The notes under the pieces: generated by a model
Database searches by the model: none
Told to the model about the DNA's origin: nothing
The model's input: the letters and a program-made list of their open reading frames with translations, nothing else
From: an uncultured Lachnospiraceae bacterium
GTDB lineage: Bacteria; Bacillota_A; Clostridia; Lachnospirales; Lachnospiraceae
Assembly (NCBI GenBank): GCA_947302185.1
Contig: CAMYVI010000016.1
Span: 1-18,476, forward strand
Direction: 5' to 3'
DNA: 18,476 nucleotides
Position numbers and translations under genes: made by a program
Shown: one piece after another, positions 14,030 through 18,476 of the stretch
How the letters are laid out: each line of letters begins with the position of its first letter
Position numbering within the stretch: the stretch's first letter is position 1

Positions 14030-14061
14030 AAAAAGAACTGCCATATGCGGCAGTTCTTTTT
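14030..14061. terminator. Bidirectional intrinsic terminator between tetR-like gene and selC
   Basis: GAACTGCC (14035-14042) and GGCAGTTC (14049-14056) form a perfect 8-bp stem with a 6-nt loop, flanked by an A5 run on one side and a T5 run on the other. It can end transcripts from both directions. It lies 39 nt after the regulator stop and 27 nt after the selC CCA end. Confidence 0.88.
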
Positions 14062-14087
14062 AACGTGCAAGTCTGCACAGATCATTC

Positions 14088-14184
14088 TGGCGAGAGCGTG
14101 TGGGAATCGAACCCACCCAGGACGTACACACGCCCAACACTGGTTTTGAAGACCAGGAGGCACACCAGTTACCTATCCACTCCC
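14088..14184 (-). tRNA. selC: tRNA-Sec (anticodon UCA)
   Basis: This 97-nt tRNA has all the marks of tRNA-Sec. It has an acceptor stem of 7-8 pairs (GGGAGTGG with ACGCTCTC, last pair G-A), a D stem AGGTA/TGCCT, and an anticodon stem CTGGT/ACCAG with loop CTTCAAA (anticodon UCA at 14147-14149). It also has a long variable arm closed by 6 pairs (GGGCGT/ACGTCC), a T arm GTGGG-TTCGATT-CCCAC, a G discriminator and an encoded CCA. It delivers selenocysteine to the UGA codons of grdA, grdH and selD. It has its own strong promoter and ends at an intrinsic terminator. Confidence 0.96.
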
Positions 14185-14223
14185 TTATTAACATTTTAAG
14201 TTCCGGAGAACTTCCGATATGAT

Positions 14224-14251
14224 ATTATCACGGCCGGAATTCATATGTCAA
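14224..14251 (-). promoter_or_regulatory. selC promoter
   Basis: On the minus strand a perfect -35 TTGACA (14246-14251) is 16 nt from GATAAT (14224-14229); the overlapping TAATAT gives 18 nt. A start near 14217 leaves a leader of about 33 nt before the mature tRNA. The leader contains a 6-bp inverted repeat (AAGTTC/GAACTT, 14198-14213). Confidence 0.75.
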
Positions 14252-14259
14252 CACAATCA

Positions 14260-14273
14260 ATAAGCGCGCTTAT
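14260..14273. promoter_or_regulatory. Candidate operator, selC proximal site
   Basis: ATAAGCGCGCTTAT is a perfect 14-bp palindrome identical to the centre of the grd promoter site at 11640-11655. It is centred about 49 bp upstream of the predicted selC start, outside the -35 box. This position suits activation, or blocking read-through from the upstream gene, better than simple occlusion. Confidence 0.65.
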
Positions 14274-14283
14274 AAAAAATCAC

Positions 14284-14297
14284 ATAAGCACGCTTGA
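14284..14297. promoter_or_regulatory. Candidate operator, selC distal degenerate site
   Basis: ATAAGCACGCTTGA keeps 9 of 10 positions of the AAGCGCGCTT core. Its centre is 24 bp from the proximal site, just over two helical turns, and only 4 bp separate it from the desulfurase stop codon. Confidence 0.45.
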
Positions 14298-14301
14298 ATC
14301 A

Positions 14302-15444
14302 CTAATCCTCTCCCCCGGCAAGTTCCCGGAGCGCATCAAGGGCAGTATCAACTTCATCCGCTGTGTTGAAGCTCGAGAAGCTGAATCGCACCGCTCCCTG
14401 ACTGACTGTTCCCAGCGCCCTGTGCATCATCGGCGCACAGTGGCCGCCAGGCCTTGTCGCGATCTCATACCCGAAGGCGAGCTCATCGCTGACCTCACCG
14501 GAATCATAATCTCTCAGGTTGAGCGTAACGATCGGGCACCTTTCCTCCGTATCGAAATCGCCGTAGATACGCACGCCGGGAATTTCTTTCGCGCCGTTAT
14601 AGAAACGGCGCATGAGCTCACGCTCCGCACTCCTTATGTCGTCGATCCCGGTCTCCATGATATACTCTACCGCCGCGTGAAGACCGGCAATTCCGTGTCC
14701 GTTCAGTGTGCCTGCTTCCAGTGCTGTAGGCATTTCCCTGGGATGCTCCCTGCTGTAGGTCTGCACGCCGCTGCCTCCGGAAAGGAGCGGACGGATCTCC
14801 ACCCCCTCGCGCACATAAAGACCGCCTGTCCCCTGAGGACCCAGAAGTCCTTTGTGACCGGTAAAGCACAGTACGTCTATATTCATCTCCTGAACGTCGA
14901 TCGGAATGACCCCCGCCGTTTGAGACGCGTCCACAATAAAGATGATGCCGGCCTTACGGGCTGCCGCGCCGATGCGGGCAATATCGACCATATTGCCCGT
15001 CAGATTCGATGCGTGCGTACAGACGATTCCCCTTGTGGAGCTGTCCACATATTTAAGGATGTCCTCCGGTCGGATCGCCCCCTTTTCATCGCACTCGGCA
15101 TACGTTACCCGCACGCCCTTTTTTTCAAGCTCATAGAGGGGACGAAGCACTGAGTTGTGCTCCAGCACCGTGGAGATAACATGGTCGCCCGGGGCAAAAA
15201 GACCCTTGATCGCGATATTCAGGCTCTCTGTGGAGTTGGCCGTGAACGCGATCCGCGTCGCTTTCTCCGCGTTGAAAAAATCCGCGAGCAGCTTTCGCGT
15301 GTCATAAATCGTTCTTGCCGCTCCGAGCGAAGCGCCGTGAGTTCCCCGCCCGGAGTTTCCCATATGCTGCATGGCCTGCGTTACCGCCTCTATGACACAG
15401 CGGGGTTTGACCATAGTAGTCGCGGCATTGTCAAAATAAATCAT
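14302..15444 (-). CDS. Class V aminotransferase: cysteine desulfurase / selenocysteine-lyase-like enzyme
   Basis: This 380-residue PLP enzyme should mobilise sulfur or selenium from cysteine or selenocysteine. MIYFDNAATT opens the protein. The PLP lysine is K198 in FTGHKGLLGPQGTGG, and the catalytic cysteine is C336 in RPGGHCAPMMH. The pattern fits the group of cysteine desulfurases found next to selD in Firmicutes, not IscS (no Fe-S scaffold nearby). The start ATG overlaps the stop of the SirA/TusA-like gene by 4 bp (ATGA), so the two are translationally coupled and probably work together, the enzyme passing persulfide or perselenide to the carrier cysteine. A role in supplying selenide to SelD is inferred from the neighbourhood. 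Confidence 0.9.
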   Translation of the reverse strand: MIYFDNAATTMVKPRCVIEAVTQAMQHMGNSGRGTHGASLGAARTIYDTRKLLADFFNAEKATRIAFTANSTESLNIAIKGLFAPGDHVISTVLEHNSVLRPLYELEKKGVRVTYAECDEKGAIRPEDILKYVDSSTRGIVCTHASNLTGNMVDIARIGAAARKAGIIFIVDASQTAGVIPIDVQEMNIDVLCFTGHKGLLGPQGTGGLYVREGVEIRPLLSGGSGVQTYSREHPREMPTALEAGTLNGHGIAGLHAAVEYIMETGIDDIRSAERELMRRFYNGAKEIPGVRIYGDFDTEERCPIVTLNLRDYDSGEVSDELAFGYEIATRPGGHCAPMMHRALGTVSQGAVRFSFSSFNTADEVDTALDALRELAGGED

Positions 15445-15644
15445 GATATAACTATCTCAAATTCCGAGCCGACTGCATTTGAAACAGCCTTCTTGCCTTT
15501 CGATTTTGCGAGTTTTTCGATGTTCGTCTTCTGATGCGGCTCACTCACCAGCACCTTGATGGGGCCTTTGGCCTTCTTTAATGCCTGATCTGTCAGCATC
15601 AGCGGTTCCGGGCAGGACAGCCCTCTTGCATCAACTATTTCCAT
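15441..15644 (-). CDS. SirA/TusA-like sulfur (selenium) carrier protein, single domain
   Basis: This 67-residue protein has the TusA/SirA fold signature MEIVDARGLSCPEPL, with the carrier cysteine C11 in the CPxP motif. TusA proteins relay persulfide sulfur from a desulfurase. In selenium loci the related YedF is thought to carry selenium. The usual selenium-locus YedF is about 200 residues with an added C-terminal domain; here only the SirA-like domain is present. AAGGAGAT lies about 6 nt before the ATG. It starts 18 nt after yedE and overlaps the desulfurase start by 4 bp. Confidence 0.9.
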   Translation of the reverse strand: MEIVDARGLSCPEPLMLTDQALKKAKGPIKVLVSEPHQKTNIEKLAKSKGKKAVSNAVGSEFEIVIS

Positions 15645-15662
15645 TGTGAATCTCCTTTATAA

Positions 15663-16757
15663 TCAGCTCTGTTTTCTTTTATTTGCAAATGCAATTATGA
15701 AGCAAATCACGATACATATAATGCATGCGACCTTGCCGTTCGGAGTGACCGCGCCGGCTACAAGCTCACCGGTCTCAGCGTTCATCGCTGTGCCGCTGGA
15801 CGCGAGGCCCAGGTTGTGGCACAGGGCCGCGCCGAAGAACATACCGAGCACAGTGACCGCGGAGTCAGAAGAACCCTGACCTGCAAGGATCAGCTGACGA
15901 AGCGGGCAGCCGCCGGCGAGGACTGCGGCAAAGCCTACAGTGTACATGCCGAGAACATTCCACAGAGAATTCGAATGCGCGATGATGCCCGGCGTGTTCA
16001 TAGCGAGAACGAACTTGCCCATTGCGATATTGTATACGAGCATGACAGCGAAGAGGCCGCCGAGCGGTATAAGCAGGTCGAAGTTTCTCATCAGGATAGC
16101 GTCACGGATGCCGCCGGCGAAGCACAGTCTCGACTTCTGGGCAAACATACCGAACAGAAGGCCGCCGATGAGAGACATGATAATCGGAGCATGGACGCTG
16201 CCCGGTCCGGATTCGCTGAACTTCAGCAGAGACGTACACACAAGCAGGATAAGAACGCCGGCCATCATGGCAGGCAGAACAAAACCGCTGCCCTGTTTTG
16301 TCTCATAGGCACGGCCGAGACTGAATCCGCTCTTCAGGGCAAATGCGCCTGTTCCGGCTCCGGCCGCAAATCCGATAAGGGCGATCCACGCATTGAGATC
16401 TCCGGCTGACATGCGGAGGACCATACGCAGCGGGCATCCGAGGAAAATCAGGGATCCGATCATAATGATAACACCGAGAATGAATCGGATCATCGGTGCG
16501 GATCCGCCGGATGAGCGGTACTCGCCCGTCAGAATAGAAATAATAAACGCACCCAGGACAAGTCCGATGATTTCAGGGCGGGCATACTGGACGACTGCCG
16601 CCTGATGGAAGCCGAGAGAGCCCGCCATATCACGGATAAAGCAAGCGATGCAAAATGCCATGTTGGCAGGGTTGCCCATGTAGGCGAGGACTGCCGCGAT
16701 AACGCCGCATCCGAGCCCCGCGATCAATAGTTTCATTTTTGAGTCCGATAGATTCAT
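15663..16757 (-). CDS. yedE: YedE-family putative selenium transporter
   Basis: This integral membrane protein of 364 residues (from the ATG at 16757) belongs to the YeeE/YedE family, whose selenium-linked branch is found beside selD and SirA-like genes. It has many hydrophobic segments and paired conserved cysteine motifs: NMAFCIACFIRD near residue 35, LGCPLRMVLRM near 110, KSRLCFAGGIRD near 210-220 and GGCPLRQLI near 285. These define two homologous halves with thiol or selenol relay sites. A GTG two codons upstream is possible, but AAGGTGG is spaced about 7 nt from the ATG. It is preceded by its own promoter and structured leader and followed by the carrier and desulfurase. The substrate (selenite, selenide or another species) is not evident. 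Confidence 0.88.
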   Translation of the reverse strand: MNLSDSKMKLLIAGLGCGVIAAVLAYMGNPANMAFCIACFIRDMAGSLGFHQAAVVQYARPEIIGLVLGAFIISILTGEYRSSGGSAPMIRFILGVIIMIGSLIFLGCPLRMVLRMSAGDLNAWIALIGFAAGAGTGAFALKSGFSLGRAYETKQGSGFVLPAMMAGVLILLVCTSLLKFSESGPGSVHAPIIMSLIGGLLFGMFAQKSRLCFAGGIRDAILMRNFDLLIPLGGLFAVMLVYNIAMGKFVLAMNTPGIIAHSNSLWNVLGMYTVGFAAVLAGGCPLRQLILAGQGSSDSAVTVLGMFFGAALCHNLGLASSGTAMNAETGELVAGAVTPNGKVACIICIVICFIIAFANKRKQS

Positions 16758-16970
16758 ACACACACCACCTTTTCAAATCTTTTTACAGATACTAAAAGCC
16801 AAAAGAATCTCTTTTGACTTTTCGCCCCACTCAGCGGAGGATTGTTATCCGCCACTGAAATTTATTATATAGTTGGTTCTCTGTGTGTGTCCAATCACCC
16901 CTCCTGATAAGGGGTCTCATTTATTGATTATTTAAATATATATTTGCAGATTTATAGAAAGTCAGTGTCA
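16758..16970 (-). other. yedE promoter region and structured leader
   Basis: No ORF is present in these 213 nt. After the DUF3343 stop come a 6-bp stem hairpin (16897-16902 with 16910-16915) and then a promoter (16864-16894). The predicted leader of about 100 nt folds into GCGGA/TCCGC around 16829-16855 and a perfect 7-bp hairpin CAAAAGA/TCTTTTG with a 3-nt loop near 16800-16816, followed by GCTTTTAG. The second hairpin followed by U-rich sequence could act as an attenuator. No known riboswitch is recognised. Confidence 0.5.
16864..16894 (-). promoter_or_regulatory. yedE promoter
   Basis: On the minus strand TTGGAC (16889-16894) is 17 nt from TATATA, which continues as TATATAAT (16864-16871). 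This is a good sigma-A type promoter. The predicted start is near 16857, about 100 nt before the yedE ATG. Confidence 0.6.
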
Positions 16971-17207
16971 TTATATCTGACAATGGAAGATTCCCTCCCG
17001 CTCGATCTGATTTGCATCAAGCAAGGCTGTAAGCTGCTCCTCCAAAGCCTCATCGGTGCACCAGGACATACCGCACCCCGCGGAAATTGTCCTCGGGACC
17101 GGGATCAGGCGGCCCGGAAGATCAGCACTTTTACACACTCTCTCAGTCGCCATAGCGTCCGCCGTCGTATGGAACGTGACGACCAGCTTCATTTCTTTTT
17201 TTCTCAT
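16971..17207 (-). CDS. DUF3343 small protein (putative Se/S carrier-like)
   Basis: This 78-residue protein reads MRKKEMKLVVTFHTTADAMA at the start and contains SAGCGMSWC at 42-50 with C45 and C50. This is the conserved pattern I associate with DUF3343, a family described as a putative Se/S carrier and often encoded beside selD. Its ATG overlaps the selD stop by 3 nt (ATGA at 17204-17207), so it is translated with selD. An alternative start at residue 6 (MKLVV) is possible. The two cysteines could hold a persulfide or selenide, but that is inferred from the neighbourhood. A promoter follows before yedE, so this gene may close the selD transcript. Confidence 0.85.
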   Translation of the reverse strand: MRKKEMKLVVTFHTTADAMATERVCKSADLPGRLIPVPRTISAGCGMSWCTDEALEEQLTALLDANQIEREGIFHCQI

Positions 17208-18268
17208 ACCATCACACCGTACTTTCCGGGGAGCAGACGGATATACTCATCCTCGTGCGGTACCGCTCTGCCGATCACTGCAGCGGTGGTACTCATATTG
17301 GCGCGCGCAAATTCATCCATGACCCGGTCAACACAGTCTGCGGGAACGGAGAACAGAAGTCCGCCTGATGACTGCGGGTCGTGGAGCAGGTCGATATAGA
17401 CCTCATCGATCCCGTCAGCGCGCATTCGGTTCATGGTCAGCTTGCGGTTCTTGTAGGCGCCGGCAGGGATCAGACCCATCATGGCGTAGTCTTTCGCTTC
17501 CTTTATATAAGGAATTGATTCCGGATAAAGTTCGAATGTGACATCGCTGGGCACCGCCATCTCGGCGCAGTGGCCGAGCAGTCCAAAGCCTGTGATATCC
17601 GTACACGCAGTCACAGGATACTCCCGGATGATTCTTCCCGCCTTGTCATTCAGCGTCGTCATGACCCGCACGGCATCCCGGTATGCTTCGGGTGATGCCA
17701 TCTCCGCTTTAAGGGCCGTATTCACGATTCCGCTTCCGATCTCCTTGGTCAGGATCAGAACATCCCCGGGCCTCGTGCCGCAGTTCCTGTACACCTTGTC
17801 CGGGTGAACAAAACCGGCGACGCACAGACCGTACTGCGGCTCATCGTTCTGGATCGTGTGTCCTCCGATGAGGAGCGCTCCGGCTTCCTTGACTTTGTCG
17901 GCACCGCCGGCCAGAATGTCTCCCAGCACCGACGGGTCCAGACAGTTCGGGAATCCGCATATGTTGAGAGCGATCTTCGGCAGTCCGCCCATCGCGTAGA
18001 CGTCGCTCAGAGAATTGGCGGCAGCGATCTGACCAAAGGTATAGGGATCATCCACCACCGGGGTGAAGAAATCCACTGTCTGGATCAGGGCAATATCATC
18101 TGTGATCTTGTAAACTGCTGCATCATCGGACGTTTCAATGCCGACGAGCAGGTTCTCGTCATAAAAACGGGGCAGCTTTCCCAGAACCTGGGAAAGGGTC
18201 TCGGGACCTATTTTGGCCGCTCACCCCGATGTCTTTGCAAGTGTAGTAAGTCTAACTTCTTTTGTCAT
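17204..18268 (-). CDS. selD: Selenide, water dikinase SelD, itself a selenoprotein (in-frame UGA read as Sec16)
   Basis: SelD makes selenophosphate from selenide and ATP, the selenium donor for SelA. The uninterrupted ORF begins only at 18076, but the frame upstream encodes the missing N-terminus: MTKEVRLTTLAKTSG, then UGA (18221-18223), then AAKIGPETLSQVLGKLP. Sec16 replaces the catalytic cysteine, and K19 corresponds to the essential lysine three residues on. D49 in GIETSDDAAVY is the metal/ATP aspartate. SDVYAMGG and GFGLLGHCAEM follow in the standard order. Total length is 354 residues, normal for SelD. AGGAGGT lies 7 nt before the ATG. Sec-containing SelD is known in several bacteria and makes the Sec pathway depend on its own product. 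Confidence 0.96.
18176..18196 (-). promoter_or_regulatory. SECIS-like hairpin after the selD UGA
   Basis: A perfect 9-bp stem CTTTCCCAG/CTGGGAAAG (18188-18196 with 18176-18184) closes the three-base loop GUU. If the last G-C pair opens, the apex contains GGUU. It starts 24 nt after the UGA and encodes residues 25-31. Position and strength fit a bacterial SECIS read by SelB, though the distance is longer than in grdH. Confidence 0.65.
18221..18223 (-). other. Recoded UGA (Sec16) of selD
   Basis: The UGA sits exactly at the catalytic Cys/Sec position of SelD (TSG-U-AAKIGPE). Family similarity is continuous on both sides, and a strong ribosome site and ATG lie 15 codons upstream. Confidence 0.95.
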
Positions 18269-18287
18269 AGCAATACCTCCTGTACAA

Positions 18288-18296
18288 AGTATACCA
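18288..18296 (-). promoter_or_regulatory. Extended -10 promoter of selD
   Basis: TGGTATACT on the minus strand (TATACT at 18288-18293) is a good extended -10. No clear -35 is found at the right distance. Transcription would start near 18281, leaving a leader of only about a dozen nucleotides that is mostly the ribosome site. Confidence 0.4.
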
Positions 18297-18369
18297 TCAT
18301 TCTCTTGCATATTTCCATTCAATAGACACGTGATTAATAACAAATCGCTGGGTGATTGCCACATTTATA

Positions 18370-18434
18370 GGGACGGTTCTTATTACGTGAAGCAGCTCAG
18401 GCAGGCTGTTATTTCACGCAAAAAGAACCGTCCC
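18370..18434. repeat. REP-like hairpin upstream of selD
   Basis: The arms GGGACGGTTCT (18370-18380) and AGAACCGTCCC (18424-18434) pair perfectly, and pairing continues inward to 18391/18413 with two mismatches (20 of 22). The loop region has a further CAGC/GCTG stem. GGGACGGTTC hairpins are a form I associate with REP-type repeats in Clostridia and other bacteria; that is from memory. The rest of the right edge to 18476 shows no gene. Confidence 0.55.
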
Positions 18435-18476
18435 CAAATCCCCTATAGCCCGGCATAAGCCAGATAGAGCAGCTTC

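Noticed and set aside
14245..15153. Plus-strand ORF of 302 codons
   Set aside because: It is antisense to the desulfurase gene, which has both catalytic residues and a coupled start. It has no ribosome site or known domain.

Overview
The window looks like a chromosomal segment of a mid-GC, strictly anaerobic, amino-acid-fermenting Firmicute (Clostridia; a Lachnospiraceae- or Eubacterium-like origin is a guess). The basis is a Stickland-type glycine/betaine reductase system, a complete selenocysteine (Sec) toolkit, strong AGGAGG-type ribosome binding sites, and three genes read through an in-frame UGA. Every gene except one TetR-type regulator lies on the minus strand, so transcription runs from right to left.

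Region 1 (11.65 kb down to 1) is one long betaine reductase operon. Its order of transcription is grdI - grdH(Sec348) - BCCT betaine transporter - trxB - trxA - grdA(Sec44) - grdC - grdD - selA - selB (selB runs off the left edge). The BCCT carrier should import glycine betaine. GrdH/GrdI should reductively split it, releasing trimethylamine and leaving a carboxymethyl group on the selenium of GrdA. GrdC/GrdD should turn this into acetyl phosphate. TrxB/TrxA should re-reduce GrdA. SelA and SelB at the operon end supply Sec-tRNA synthesis and UGA decoding. A promoter upstream of grdI is bracketed by two copies of a palindrome (core AAGCGCGCTT).

Region 2 (11.7-14.0 kb) holds a tandem pair of DUF3841-like genes of unknown function, a 198-bp non-autonomous insertion element (MITE) with 22-bp terminal inverted repeats and a perfect 8-bp target duplication, and the TetR-family regulator.

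Region 3 (14.0-18.3 kb) is a selenium supply cluster. Its order of transcription is selD(Sec16) - DUF3343 small protein - [separate promoter and structured leader] yedE selenium-transporter-like gene - single-domain SirA/TusA-like protein - cysteine desulfurase/selenocysteine-lyase-like enzyme - selC (tRNA-Sec). A bidirectional terminator separates selC from the convergent TetR gene. Two further copies of the palindrome lie just upstream of the selC promoter. This suggests one regulator ties betaine reductase expression to tRNA-Sec supply. The shared palindrome is the most interesting undescribed signal here.

The right edge (18.27-18.48 kb) carries a selD promoter candidate and a REP-like hairpin. 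No CRISPR array, rRNA or prophage was seen.
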